This document shows, piece after piece, positions 33,570 through 43,449 of a stretch of DNA of 64,000 bases. Within the stretch, counting starts at the first letter, position 1, and every line of letters begins with the position of its first letter. The notes under the pieces were generated by a model. The model was not told the origin of the DNA. It ran no database searches and was given only the letters and a program-made list of their open reading frames with translations. The DNA comes from Sphingosinicellaceae bacterium. GTDB taxonomy: Bacteria; Pseudomonadota; Alphaproteobacteria; Sphingomonadales; Sphingomonadaceae. Position numbers and translations under genes: made by a program. The stretch lies in assembly GCA_019285715.1 (NCBI GenBank), contig CP079108.1, forward strand, positions 4,169,001-4,233,000, written 5' to 3'.

Positions 33570-34613
33570 ATGAACGGTATGCTCCCCTCCGGTCCCCCCG
33601 ATCTCGGCGAACGCGCCCGCGAGGTGTTCCGCCAGATCGTCGAATCGTACCTCGCCAGCGGCACGCCGGTCGGGTCGCGGACGCTGTCGAAGCTCGGCGC
33701 GATCGGGCTGTCCCCCGCCTCGATCCGCAACGTCATGCAGGACCTGGAGGAGCTCGGGCTCCTTGCGGCACCGCATACCTCCGCCGGGCGGCTGCCGACC
33801 GAGCTCGGCCTGCGGCTGTTCGTCGACGGCATGATGCAGATGACCGCGCCGTCCGCCGACGAGCGTGCCGCGATCGAAGGCAGCGCGCACGGTCAGTCCG
33901 CCATGGAGGACATCCTCGGCCGCACGACGCAGGTGCTGTCGGGGCTGAGCGCCTGCGCCGGCATGGTGCTGGTGGCAAAGGACGAGGTCCGGCTGCGGCA
34001 GGTCAGCTTCGTGCCGCTGTCGCCGGTCAAGGCGCTGGCGGTGCTGGTCGGCACCGATGGTTCGGTCGAGAACCGGGTCATCGACCTGCCGCCCGAACTG
34101 CCGCCGATCGCGCTGGTCGAGGCGGCGAACTACATCAACGCGCGGCTGGAGGGGCTGACCCTCGCTGCCGCGGCCGAGAAACTGCGCAGCGAGATCGCCG
34201 GCGCCCGCGCCGCGCTCGACGACGCGACCCGCGGGCTCGTCGAGCAGGGGCTGGCGGCGTGGTCGTCGGACGGGGCGCGCGCGGTGCTGATCGTGCGCGG
34301 CAGCGCCAACCTCGTGGCCGGCGACGAAGCCGACCTCGAGCGCGCCCGGCAACTGCTCGGCGACATCGAGGGCAAGGAGGAACTCGCGCGCGTGCTGGAC
34401 CTCGCGCGCACCGCATCGGCGTGCAAGATCTTCATCGGTTCGGAGAACAAGTTGTTCTCTTTATCGGGTTCAAGCGTTATCGCCGCGCCGTACCGCGGAC
34501 CCGACGGGCGCGTCGTCGGCGTGGTCGGCGTCATCGGTCCGACCCGCTTGAATTACGCGCGCATCGTTCCGATGGTTGATTACACCGCCCAGACACTCAG
34601 CAGGTTGATTTGA
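33570..34613 (+). CDS. hrcA: heat-inducible transcription repressor HrcA
   Basis: HrcA represses chaperonin genes by binding CIRCE elements and is kept active by GroEL. The 347-residue protein has the N-terminal winged helix (REVFRQIVESYLASGTPVGS, SPASIRNVMQDLEELGLL, HTSAGRLPTELG) and the C-terminal HrcA domain ending LNYARIVPMVDYTAQTLS. I find no CIRCE element in this window, so its target is probably groESL elsewhere and dnaK here is under RpoH control. The ATG is at 33570; MLPSG at 33579 is an alternative. The stop overlaps grpE by one base. A 17-base perfect palindrome at 34443-34459 lies inside the gene. Confidence 0.95.
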   Translation: MNGMLPSGPPDLGERAREVFRQIVESYLASGTPVGSRTLSKLGAIGLSPASIRNVMQDLEELGLLAAPHTSAGRLPTELGLRLFVDGMMQMTAPSADERAAIEGSAHGQSAMEDILGRTTQVLSGLSACAGMVLVAKDEVRLRQVSFVPLSPVKALAVLVGTDGSVENRVIDLPPELPPIALVEAANYINARLEGLTLAAAAEKLRSEIAGARAALDDATRGLVEQGLAAWSSDGARAVLIVRGSANLVAGDEADLERARQLLGDIEGKEELARVLDLARTASACKIFIGSENKLFSLSGSSVIAAPYRGPDGRVVGVVGVIGPTRLNYARIVPMVDYTAQTLSRLI

Positions 34614-35161
34614 TGAACGACGTTAACGACACCAACGAAACCACGTTCCCGGAAGGCATTTCCGAGGCCGAGAGCGGTGCGCCGAGCACCAGGGACGCCA
34701 TGGCCGAGGAGTTGCTGGCCCGCGACCAGGAGATCGCCGACCTCAAGGACCGGCTGCTGCGCTCGGCGGCCGAGATGGAAAACACCCGCCGCCGCCTCGA
34801 CCGCGAGCGCGTCGACGCCACCGCTTATGCGATGACCGGCTTCGCCCGCGACCTGCTCGGCGTCGCCGACAACCTCAAGCGCGCCGTCGCGGCACTGCCG
34901 GCGGAGGGCAATTTCGACAGCGTCCGCACCGGCATCGAGGCGACCGAGCGCGAGCTGCAGGCGGTTCTTGGCCGCCACGGCATCAGCCGCGTCGAGACCG
35001 AAGGCCAGAAGCTCGACCCCAACCGCCACCAGGCGATGATCGAGGTCGACAGCGACGCGCATGAGGCCGGCGCGATCGTCGCCGAGCTGCAGGCCGGCTA
35101 TGTCATCAAGGACCGCCTGCTGCGCCCGGCGCTGGTCAGCGTCGCGAAGGCGAAGGGCTAG
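34613..35161 (+). CDS. grpE: nucleotide exchange factor GrpE
   Basis: GrpE releases ADP from DnaK to complete the Hsp70 cycle. The 182-residue protein has an acidic disordered start, a long coiled-coil helix (about 30-90, ELLARDQEIADLKDRLLRSA) that forms the dimer stalk, a short four-helix segment, and the C-terminal beta-wing that contacts DnaK (LDPNRHQAMIEVDSD and VIKDRLLRPALVSVAK). ATG 34613 overlaps the hrcA stop (TGATG), so the two are coupled; a TTG one codon earlier is unlikely. dnaK and dnaJ lie 1.2 kb downstream, separated by two minus-strand genes. Confidence 0.96.
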   Translation: MNDVNDTNETTFPEGISEAESGAPSTRDAMAEELLARDQEIADLKDRLLRSAAEMENTRRRLDRERVDATAYAMTGFARDLLGVADNLKRAVAALPAEGNFDSVRTGIEATERELQAVLGRHGISRVETEGQKLDPNRHQAMIEVDSDAHEAGAIVAELQAGYVIKDRLLRPALVSVAKAKG

Positions 35162-35173
35162 CACACTCTGCTC

Positions 35174-35195
35174 CCCCTCCCTTTCAAGGGAGGGG
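35174..35195. terminator. stem-loop between converging grpE and vgr-related gene
   Basis: CCCCTCCC (35174-35181) pairs with GGGAGGGG (35188-35195) around TTTCAA. It lies between two stop codons that face each other and could terminate either transcript, though no T-run follows on either strand. The sequence resembles the end hairpins of the repeat at 32035-32169. Confidence 0.55.
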
Positions 35196-35204
35196 AACAG
35201 GAAG

Positions 35205-35654
35205 TCAGGGGTCTCCGAACGGCAGCAACGCCTCCAGCGCCGGCGTCGGCCGCCCCGCCTCCCGCGCCCGGTAGCAATGCTCGACGATCATCGCCTGCTG
35301 CTCGATGCCGTACGCGGTGAACGGCTTGCCCGGCTCCAGCCGGTAGCGATACGGCGCGAACGGGCGGCGGCTCAGCACCAGGTTGATGCCCGACTGGTGC
35401 TGCCAGACGTGGGTCATCTCGTGGACGAAAAGCGCCCGCCACGGCAGCACCGTTGCCGCGAAGTCTTCGCACCACAACCCGCCGTTGGGGTGGAACCAGA
35501 TGTCGCCGTCGGGGGCCATGGTCACCCATGCCGGCTGGAACATGAACCACTTGGCGCGGCGCAGGTGGACCGCATCGAGGTCGAGTGCGCTGCCGAAGAT
35601 CGAGGCGGCGATGTGCCTCTCGCCCGCAGACAGATTGCGCTCAGTGCCCCTCAT
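35205..35654 (-). CDS. vgr-related protein with HEMTH metalloprotease-like motif
   Basis: A 149-residue protein matching small sphingomonad proteins annotated 'vgr-related'. It begins LSAGERHIAASIFGSALDLD, has RRAKWFMFQPAWVTMAPDG and HPNGGLWCEDFA, then FVHEMTHVWQHQ with an HEXXH zinc motif at residues 78-82, and YGIEQQAMIVEHCY with a candidate third ligand near residue 125. The pattern resembles the DUF4157-type zincin domains found in toxin delivery proteins, but this protein has no signal peptide, delivery domain or neighbouring immunity gene. Start ATG 35654 lies inside the 3' end of the PCuAC gene (14-base overlap). Protease activity is inferred only from the motif. Confidence 0.75.
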   Translation of the reverse strand: MRGTERNLSAGERHIAASIFGSALDLDAVHLRRAKWFMFQPAWVTMAPDGDIWFHPNGGLWCEDFAATVLPWRALFVHEMTHVWQHQSGINLVLSRRPFAPYRYRLEPGKPFTAYGIEQQAMIVEHCYRAREAGRPTPALEALLPFGDP

Positions 35655-36138
35655 GCATCTCCATAGCCATGCCCGGGGCCACAGCGCGAGCCTCGACGCG
35701 CACCGTCTGGCCATCGGCGAAGTGCAGTTGCAGCGGCACCGTCGACCCGGCCTTCACCGTGCTGGCCAGACCGAAGATCATCAGGTGATTGCCGCCCGGC
35801 GCGAAGGTCGCCCGCGTCCCGGCGTGAACCAGCACCGCGGCGAGCTTCTCCATGCTCATCACGCCGCCCGCCATGCTGCTGCTGTGCATCTCGACGCGCG
35901 ACGCCAGCGGGGAGGCGACGCTGGTCAGCGTCGCCGGTCCGCCGCTCAGCGTAAAATAACCTGCCGCCGGGCGGCCCGGCACCGCGGCCAGCGCAACCAC
36001 CGCCTCCTCGACCCGAACGCTTCCGACGCGCAGACCCGTGGCCGCCTCGACCCGCGACGCGACCAACGCCGCAACCAGCAAGGCGATCGATACCGCGCAA
36101 GCCCCCCAGCCGACCGCGCGCTCCCAGCCCTTGGTCAA
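35641..36138 (-). CDS. PCuAC-family periplasmic copper chaperone
   Basis: A 165-residue exported protein with a signal anchor (about 8-30, WGACAVSIALLVAALVA) and a PCuAC cupredoxin-like domain. The Cu(I)-binding set is visible: VEMHSS (H85), M96 in GVMSMEKL, and GGNHLMIFGL (H118 and M120), which fits the H(M)X10MX21HXM signature. These chaperones deliver copper to the CuA site of cytochrome oxidase. The start is TTG 36138 with GGGAGG six to seven bases upstream; no ATG is available in that position. It overlaps the vgr-related gene downstream and is divergent from dnaK. Confidence 0.87.
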   Translation of the reverse strand: MTKGWERAVGWGACAVSIALLVAALVASRVEAATGLRVGSVRVEEAVVALAAVPGRPAAGYFTLSGGPATLTSVASPLASRVEMHSSSMAGGVMSMEKLAAVLVHAGTRATFAPGGNHLMIFGLASTVKAGSTVPLQLHFADGQTVRVEARAVAPGMAMEMHEGH

Positions 36139-36278
36139 TTCATCCCTCCCGGTGCCGGGCCGCGATCGCGCAGCCCATGCAAACGCGGGCTGTACAGGAG
36201 CGTACGCCGCGGCGTCCATGCGGCGCGGCGCCCTGCGACACACTGTGCCGTAGAAGCATCACAGCGAGGGCGAACGCG

Positions 36279-36306
36279 CTTGTAGGGCAAAAACGGTTCC
36301 CTATAT
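36279..36306 (+). promoter_or_regulatory. RpoH (sigma-32) promoter of dnaK
   Basis: CTTG at 36279-36282 and CCTATAT at 36300-36306 are separated by 17 bases, matching the alphaproteobacterial RpoH consensus CTTG-N16/18-CYTATNT. It lies about 80 bases before the dnaK start. The rest of 36139-36388 holds the PCuAC and dnaK leaders and nothing else recognisable. Confidence 0.8.
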
Positions 36307-36388
36307 CGGCCCGGTCGGGTGAAACGCACGTTGCTTTACGGCAAGGGCGTGCGTCCAAGCCGTAACCTATCGCTTCAAGAGGATGAAA

Positions 36389-38284
<1,896 letters not shown>

Positions 38285-38364
38285 CCCTGTCTCAACGACA
38301 GGGACCGGGCGGGAATGGTGTTCGAATCCGTCGATTAGGCGTGAAGTTCGTACCATTCCCGCCC
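38285..38364 (+). promoter_or_regulatory. paired stem-loops in the dnaK-dnaJ gap
   Basis: CCCTGTC (38285-38291) pairs with GACAGGG (38297-38303) directly after the dnaK stop. A second, longer repeat pairs GGGCGGGAATGGT (38307-38319) with ACCATTCCCGCCC (38352-38364), 13 bp perfect with a 32-base loop. Neither has a T-run. They could attenuate or process the transcript so that dnaJ is made at a lower level than dnaK; this is inference. Confidence 0.65.
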
Positions 38365-38389
38365 TTGCGATCTGGGCAGGGGCCGTTCT

Positions 38390-39520
38390 TTGAGTATCGA
38401 TATCGACTTCTACGAGCTGCTCGAATGCGAGCGCACCGCGGACGACGGCACCCTCAAGGCGTCGTACCGGCGTCTCGCGATGCAGTGGCATCCGGACAAG
38501 AATCCGGGCAATGCCGTCGCCGAGCAGCGCTTCAAGGCGATCAGCGAGGCCTACGACTGCCTCAAGGACCCGCAGAAGCGCGCCGCCTACGACCGCTACG
38601 GCAAGGCCGCCTTCCAGCAGGGCGGCGGCGGCGGCGGTGCGGGTGCGCAGGGCTTCGGCGGCTTCGGCGACATCTTCTCCGACATCTTCGAGCAGTTCAC
38701 CGGGCGCGGCCGCCAGCCGACCGGGCGTGGGCAGGACCTGCGCTACGACCTCGAGATGACGCTGGAGGAAGCCTTCAACGGCAAGGAAGCGGCGCTCGAG
38801 ATCGAGGTCGCGGTCGGCTGCGACACTTGCCACGGCTCGGGCTCCAAGGCCGGCAGCGCCGCCAAGACCTGCGGCACCTGCCGCGGCCAGGGCCAGGTCG
38901 CGATGCGGCAGGGCCTGTTCATGGTCGAGCGCACCTGCCCGACCTGCCACGGTGCCGGCCAGATCATCGCCGACCCGTGCGACACCTGCCACGGCCAGGG
39001 CCGCGTCGAGCGCCAGAAGTCGCTGTCGGTGAAGATCCCCGCCGGCGTCGACGAAGGCACCCGCATCCGCATGGCAGGAGAGGGCGAGGCCGGCATGCGC
39101 GGCGGACCGACCGGCGACCTGTACATCTTCGTCCACATGAAGCCGCACGCGGTGTTCAAGCGCGACGGCACGACCTTGTTCGCGCAGGCCCCGGTGTCGG
39201 TCACGACGATGGCGCTCGGCGGCGAGATCGAGGTGCCGGTGCTCGACAAGACCGTCGCCGCGATCAAGGTTCCGCATGGGACCCAGACCGGCAAGCAATT
39301 CCGCGTTCGTGGGCGTGGCATGCCGGCCCTGAACGGTGCGGGATTCGGCGACCTGGTGGTCCAGCTCGACGTCGAGACTCCGGTCAAGCTGACCAAGCGC
39401 CAGCGCGAACTGCTCGAGGAATTCCAGGCGATCGAGGCCGAGCAGGACGGCAAGAACAACCCTGCCTCGACCGGCTTCTTCGGCAAGCTCAAGGACGTGT
39501 GGAGCGAATTGACCGACTGA
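38390..39520 (+). CDS. dnaJ: molecular chaperone DnaJ (Hsp40, class A)
   Basis: DnaJ delivers clients to DnaK and stimulates its ATPase. The 376-residue protein has the J domain (about 4-70) with the HPD motif in QWHPDKNPG, a Gly/Phe-rich region ([17 protein letters not shown]), four zinc-binding CxxCxGxG repeats ([32 protein letters not shown]), and the C-terminal substrate domains. The start is TTG 38390, ten bases after GCAGGGG; no ATG fits. The weak start and the upstream stem-loops both favour lower expression than dnaK. Confidence 0.97.
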   Translation: MSIDIDFYELLECERTADDGTLKASYRRLAMQWHPDKNPGNAVAEQRFKAISEAYDCLKDPQKRAAYDRYGKAAFQQGGGGGGAGAQGFGGFGDIFSDIFEQFTGRGRQPTGRGQDLRYDLEMTLEEAFNGKEAALEIEVAVGCDTCHGSGSKAGSAAKTCGTCRGQGQVAMRQGLFMVERTCPTCHGAGQIIADPCDTCHGQGRVERQKSLSVKIPAGVDEGTRIRMAGEGEAGMRGGPTGDLYIFVHMKPHAVFKRDGTTLFAQAPVSVTTMALGGEIEVPVLDKTVAAIKVPHGTQTGKQFRVRGRGMPALNGAGFGDLVVQLDVETPVKLTKRQRELLEEFQAIEAEQDGKNNPASTGFFGKLKDVWSELTD

Positions 39521-39544
39521 CCTGAACCCCGGGACTCGTTTTTA

Positions 39545-39573
39545 TTGACACCGGGGGCAGGTTTCCTTACCAA
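39545..39573 (+). promoter_or_regulatory. probable housekeeping promoter for rplU-rpmA
   Basis: TTGACA (39545-39550) is a perfect -35 box; after 17 bases comes TACCAA (39568-39573), a weak -10. It lies 60 bases before rplU. CCCCGG and CCGGGG flank the TTTTTATT run at about 39527-39556 and could form a terminator for dnaJ overlapping this promoter. Confidence 0.5.
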
Positions 39574-39632
39574 CCCGCTTCCCGCGCGGGCTCCGGCCTC
39601 GCGCGCTTTCGTTTGAGATCAAGGCAGAGACA

Positions 39633-39920
39633 ATGTTCGCGGTAGTGCGCACGGGCGGCAAGCAATATCGCGTCGCCGCAAACGACACGCTTCTCGTCGA
39701 GAAGCTCGATGGCGAGGCCGGGGCGACGATCACCCTCGACACGCTTATGTCGGGCGAGGGCGAGACCGTCACCATGGGTGGCGCGGTCACCGCGACGATC
39801 ATCGCCCAGACCAAGGGCGACAAGGTCATCATCTTCAAGAAGAAGCGTCGCCACAATTACCGCCGGAAGAACGGGCACCGTCAGCAGCTGACCGTGCTCA
39901 AGATCACCAGCGTCGCGTAA
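39633..39920 (+). CDS. rplU: 50S ribosomal protein L21
   Basis: Ribosomal protein L21 of the large subunit. The 95 residues begin [20 protein letters not shown] and contain the [18 protein letters not shown] signature near the end, which contacts 23S rRNA. It is slightly shorter than the E. coli protein but complete. rpmA (L27) follows after 12 bases, the universal bacterial order. A TTGACA-containing promoter lies 60 bases upstream. Confidence 0.98.
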   Translation: MFAVVRTGGKQYRVAANDTLLVEKLDGEAGATITLDTLMSGEGETVTMGGAVTATIIAQTKGDKVIIFKKKRRHNYRRKNGHRQQLTVLKITSVA

Positions 39921-39932
39921 GGGTTTCGGACA

Positions 39933-40214
39933 ATGGCACATAAGAAAGCAGGCGGCTCGACCCGCAACGGCCGCGACTCGGCCGGTCGTCGTCTCGGCGT
40001 CAAGCTGTTCGGCGGACAGCGCGTCCTCGGCGGCGGCATCATCGTTCGCCAGCGCGGCACCCGCGTCTATCCGGGCCGCAACGTCGGCTGCGGCGTCGAC
40101 CACACGCTCTACGCACTCGATGCCGGCGTCGTGGTGTTCCACGACGGCAAGCTCGGTCGCAAGTTCGTCAGCGTCGACCCGATCGTCGCTCCGGAAGCCA
40201 TCGCCGCCGAATAG
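39933..40214 (+). CDS. rpmA: 50S ribosomal protein L27
   Basis: Ribosomal protein L27, whose N-terminus reaches the peptidyl transferase centre. The 93 residues start [20 protein letters not shown], with the conserved GSTRNGRDS motif and [18 protein letters not shown]. It does not need N-terminal cleavage as in Firmicutes. It is co-transcribed with rplU. A small hairpin (CGGGG/CCCCG around TTTCGG, 40220-40235) lies between its stop and the converging dprA stop. Confidence 0.98.
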   Translation: MAHKKAGGSTRNGRDSAGRRLGVKLFGGQRVLGGGIIVRQRGTRVYPGRNVGCGVDHTLYALDAGVVVFHDGKLGRKFVSVDPIVAPEAIAAE

Positions 40215-40235
40215 GCCGTCGGGGTTTCGGCCCCG

Positions 40236-41342
40236 TCAGATGCTCGCTACCCGCCCGCCGGCGTGGCGAGCCAGCCGCCCTCCCAATTCGAGGTCGAGTA
40301 GCACGGCCGCAACGCTGGCGCTCGGCAGCCCGCTGAGCCGTACGAGCTCGTCGACCACGACTGGCGTCGGTGACAACAGCTCTGCTATCGCCGCCATCTC
40401 GGCATCCCCAGCGAACATCGTCGGTTGGACCTCGTAAGCCGGCATCGGCTGCGAGCGGAAGCTGCCGGCGCTAAACCCGCTCATCGCCTCGATGATATCG
40501 GCGGCATTCTGCACCAAGGTTGCGCCTTCCCGAATCAGCTGGTTGCAGCCTTGCGCGCGCGGATCGAGCGGCGACCCCGGGATTGCCATGACCTCCCGCC
40601 CCGCCTCTGCCGCCAGCCGAGCGGTGATCAGCGAGCCCGACCGCACCGCGCCCTCGACGACGACCGTGCCAGCGCACAGCCCGGCGATGATGCGGTTGCG
40701 GCGTGGGAAGTGGCGCGCCTGTGGCTGCGTCCCAAACGCCATCTCGGCGACGACCAGGCCCTGCTCGCCCCCGCCTCGCTCTCCCATGCGGCGCTGTAGA
40801 TCGGCGGTCTCGGGCGGGTAGCAGATGTCGATACCGCCCGCGATCACCGCAACGGTGCCGCCCGCCAGCGCGCCCTCGTGCGCTGCCGCGTCGATGCCGC
40901 GCGCCAGCCCGGAGACGACGACGAAGCCCGCGTCCGCCAGGTCCGCCGCCAGCCCGCGCGCGAATCGCACCGCGGCCGCACTCGCGTTGCGCGCGCCGAC
41001 CATCGCCACGGCGGGGCGTTCGAGAAGCGCCGCGTCACCCTTGGTGGCGACGACCGGCGGAGCGGTCTCGGTGCGCGCGAGCAGCGGCGGGTATTCGGGC
41101 GTGCCGATAAAGACCGCCCCCGCGCCGAAGCCGTGGAGCCCATCGAGTTCGCGCTCGGCAGTCGCGGCATCGCAAATCTTAGGCACCTTGCCGCCACCGC
41201 GCCGGGCGAGATCGGGCAGTGCCTCGAGCGCCGCCGCGGCGTTGCCGAATCGCGCAATCAGCTGCCGATAGGTAACCGGGCCGACGTTCTCGCTGCGGAT
41301 CAGGCGGAGACGCGCGACCGCGTCCGCCGGAGCCGGAATCAA
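40236..41342 (-). CDS. dprA: DNA-processing protein DprA
   Basis: DprA protects incoming single-stranded DNA and loads RecA during natural transformation. The 368-residue protein has an N-terminal SAM-like helical region, the Rossmann-like core (about 95-290) with AMVGARNASAAAVRFARGLA, VVVSGLARGIDAAAHEGAL and GGIDICYPPE, and a C-terminal winged helix (PVVVDELVRLSGLPSASVAAV). The start is TTG 41342, overlapping the plsY stop. dprA alone does not show competence; no com genes are in the window. It converges on rpmA with 21 bases between stops. Confidence 0.94.
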   Translation of the reverse strand: MIPAPADAVARLRLIRSENVGPVTYRQLIARFGNAAAALEALPDLARRGGGKVPKICDAATAERELDGLHGFGAGAVFIGTPEYPPLLARTETAPPVVATKGDAALLERPAVAMVGARNASAAAVRFARGLAADLADAGFVVVSGLARGIDAAAHEGALAGGTVAVIAGGIDICYPPETADLQRRMGERGGGEQGLVVAEMAFGTQPQARHFPRRNRIIAGLCAGTVVVEGAVRSGSLITARLAAEAGREVMAIPGSPLDPRAQGCNQLIREGATLVQNAADIIEAMSGFSAGSFRSQPMPAYEVQPTMFAGDAEMAAIAELLSPTPVVVDELVRLSGLPSASVAAVLLDLELGGRLARHAGGRVASI

Positions 41343-41929
41343 GACTTCTGGCCGATTCGGCTTTCGTTACCGGCGCGCAGGCGGGCGATATTTTCGCGGT
41401 GTTTCCACAGTAGGATGACGACGATGACGGTGAGCCACGCCGCGAGGTCCGTACGCCCCACGACAACCGCTGCGACGGGAATCGCAATTGCGGCAAGCAT
41501 GCCGCCGAGCGACGAGTAGCGCGTGGCCAACGCGACCGCGAGCCAGACGACACCGAACACCAGCGCCGCGATCGGCAGCAGCGCCAGCGTCACGCCCAGC
41601 AGGGTCGAGACGCCCTTGCCGCCCCGGAAGCCGAGCCAGACCGGATAGACGTGGCCGAGGAACGCCGCGACGCCGGCCGCAGCCGGGAGCCAGGGCTCGC
41701 CGGCACCGAACCGCGACGCCAGCCACACCCCCGCAAACCCCTTGCCCGCGTCGAGCAGCAGAGTCGCCGCCGCCAGCCACTTGTTGCCGGTGCGCAGGAC
41801 GTTGGTCGCGCCGATGTTGCCCGAGCCGACGCTGCGCAGATCGATGCCGGCGGCGCGCGCCAGCAGCAGGCCGAAGGGAATCGAGCCGAGCAGATAGGCG
41901 GCGGCAATCAGGAGTATTGCGGAAGTCAT
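41339..41929 (-). CDS. plsY: glycerol-3-phosphate acyltransferase PlsY
   Basis: PlsY transfers an acyl group from acyl phosphate to glycerol-3-phosphate, the first step of phospholipid synthesis. The 196-residue protein is an integral membrane enzyme with about five to six helices. The three PlsY motifs are present: AYLLGSIPFGLLLAR and VGSGNIGATNVLR (motif 1), FRGGKGVSTLLG (motif 2) and a C-terminal LLWKHRENIARL segment (motif 3). The start is ATG 41929. Its stop overlaps the dprA TTG start, so plsY-dprA is a coupled pair, a common order in alphaproteobacteria. Confidence 0.96.
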   Translation of the reverse strand: MTSAILLIAAAYLLGSIPFGLLLARAAGIDLRSVGSGNIGATNVLRTGNKWLAAATLLLDAGKGFAGVWLASRFGAGEPWLPAAAGVAAFLGHVYPVWLGFRGGKGVSTLLGVTLALLPIAALVFGVVWLAVALATRYSSLGGMLAAIAIPVAAVVVGRTDLAAWLTVIVVILLWKHRENIARLRAGNESRIGQKS

Positions 41930-41960
41930 TGCGGGAACGTTAGCGGATACGCCTCGGGTC

Positions 41961-41986
41961 GTCATCCCTAGGTAGGCGGGGATGAC
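41961..41986. repeat. mini palindromic repeat, type B-like
   Basis: GTCATCCC and GGGGATGAC flank TAGGTAGGC, forming a short version of the type B repeat. It lies between plsY and clpS on the leader side of plsY. Confidence 0.6.
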
Positions 41987-42020
41987 GAAAGATGGGTGGG
42001 ACGAGCAAGCGCACCCGGCC

Positions 42021-42353
42021 TCAGTCCTTCTCCATCGTCGCCTGGAGCGGGTGCTGGTGCTCGCGGGCGAAGTCGATGACCTGGCTGACCTTTGTCTCGG
42101 CAACCTCGTAGGTGAAGATGCCGCACACGCCCACGCCGCGCTGGTGGACGTGGAGCATCACCCGCGTCGCGTCCTCGATCGTCATCTTGAAGAATCGCTG
42201 GAGGGTCAGCACGACGAACTCCATCGGAGTATAATCGTCGTTCAGGATCAGCACTTTGTACAGGGCCGGCTGCTTGGTCTTGGGCTTGGTCTTGGTGGCG
42301 ACACCAGTGGTGGTGCCGCCATCCTCGCTGCTGTCGGGTCCGTTCATGCTCAT
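42021..42353 (-). CDS. clpS: ATP-dependent Clp protease adaptor ClpS
   Basis: ClpS delivers N-end-rule substrates to ClpAP. The 110-residue protein has a disordered N-terminal tail (about 1-30, rich in Thr and Lys, which engages ClpA) and the folded ClpS domain with [18 protein letters not shown], the N-degron pocket residues in this DDYT region, and [19 protein letters not shown] near the end. The start is ATG 42353; MNGPDSS at 42347 is an alternative. clpA is not adjacent. Another clpS paralogue may exist elsewhere, as alphaproteobacteria often have two. Confidence 0.94.
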   Translation of the reverse strand: MSMNGPDSSEDGGTTTGVATKTKPKTKQPALYKVLILNDDYTPMEFVVLTLQRFFKMTIEDATRVMLHVHQRGVGVCGIFTYEVAETKVSQVIDFAREHQHPLQATMEKD

Positions 42354-42407
42354 CGCAGCAATATAGTCCGCTGGGGGCCACCGCAAAAGGGGGCGATCGC
42401 CGTGCGA

Positions 42408-43247
42408 CTAGATCGGCTCGACCTTGTGGAAGCGGCTGTAGTCGAGGCTGCGTCGGCCGCTCTCGAGGTTGCCGAGAACGTCGACGAAGCGCTTGTTCCA
42501 CTGGAGCTCGGACGCGATGTAGGCGGTGCGCGCGTGGATGGCTTGCGCCATGCTCTCCTTGGTGCCCGAAATGATGACGATGATCTCGTCGCTCGACGCG
42601 ACAATCGCGTCGGAGTCCATGCCGAAGAACCGGTTCGACGGGGTGATCTTGCATCATCGAACACCGCATTGATGTCGCATACGAGGTCGAAGAACCGCCG
42701 CATGACGTGGCCCTGGTCGTCGATGCCGGCGCGCAGCAACGAGGCGCGCGCACTCGCTTCGAGGATGAGATTATGGCGGCGGTTGATGGCGCGGAGCATG
42801 ATCGTCGGGACGTCCTCGAAGGGTGCCACCACAGCGGCATTGCTGAACAGGATTCGCGCCGTCGACCGGGCGAAGCGCGATAATGCCAGCACGGTGGTCA
42901 CTGCGAACCCGAGCACGCCGGTGGCCGCCTCGAAGACGACAACGATATTGGCGTACAGGCTGTCGGGAACGACGTTGCCGTAGCCGATGGTGACCAGGGC
43001 GTGGACCGAGAAGAAGAAACCCCGCCAGGATCGCGGCACCCCAGAAGCCGTCCCGCCGATCAGCTGGAGCCCGTCCGGATCGAGGTAGTACAGCCCGGCA
43101 AACGCCAGGTTGAAGGCCATGAAGCCGACGATGAACTGGACCAACAACCGCGGCCAGGTTTCGTGGAGCCGCCGGTAACTAGGTGTCGCCGAAGACCGCT
43201 TTCCGCGTCCCGGTGACAACGAGGTCGACGCCGCGACCGTCGAGCAT
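42408..43247 (-). pseudogene. broken KirBac-type inward-rectifier K+ channel gene
   Basis: Three frames together spell one bacterial inward-rectifier channel. From ATG 43247 the sequence MLDGRGVDLVVTGTRKAVFG ends at a TAG at 43179. One base further on, another frame gives SYRRLHETWPRLLVQF, two membrane helices and the filter TIGYGN, then the start of the cytoplasmic IRK domain (MLRAINRRHNLILEASARAS) to DLVCDINAVF. Near 42650 this frame fails, and ITPSNRFFGMDSDAIV to the normal end SRFHKVEPI resumes in a third frame. About six residues (the ALxWT segment) are also missing there. One +1 shift plus one small deletion explain it. No functional channel is expected unless these are assembly errors. 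Confidence 0.8.
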
Positions 43248-43364
43248 CAACCGCAACGCCGACACCGGGCAGGTGCGGCGCCACCGTACCGGCAGTCGAC
43301 CGGCTCGAACCGGGCCTCCGCAAGGTGGGTCGTTGCTGCATTGCGACAAGCATAGTGCTCGAAT

Positions 43365-43389
43365 TGAACCCTTTCCAATTCGGCTCGTT
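43365..43389 (+). promoter_or_regulatory. EcfG (general stress) type promoter of the CsbD-like gene
   Basis: TGAAC (43365-43369) and CGTT (43386-43389) are separated by 16 bases, one mismatch from the EcfG consensus GGAAC-N16/17-CGTT. It lies 60 bases before the csbD-like start. CsbD-type genes are frequent members of the alphaproteobacterial general stress regulon. Confidence 0.6.
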
Positions 43390-43449
43390 GTGTATCCGCA
43401 ACGCCGGCTCCATACCGGTTGCACGGTTTCAGCTGCGAAAGGACTCATC

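Noticed and set aside
33480-33570. Search for a CIRCE element (TTAGCACTC-N9-GAGTGCTAA) before hrcA
   Set aside because: No sequence close to either half was found here or before dnaK.
38317-38329. GGTGTTCGAATCC, resembling the T-arm of a tRNA
   Set aside because: No acceptor, D or anticodon stems can be folded around it; it is part of the loop of the dnaK-dnaJ inverted repeat.
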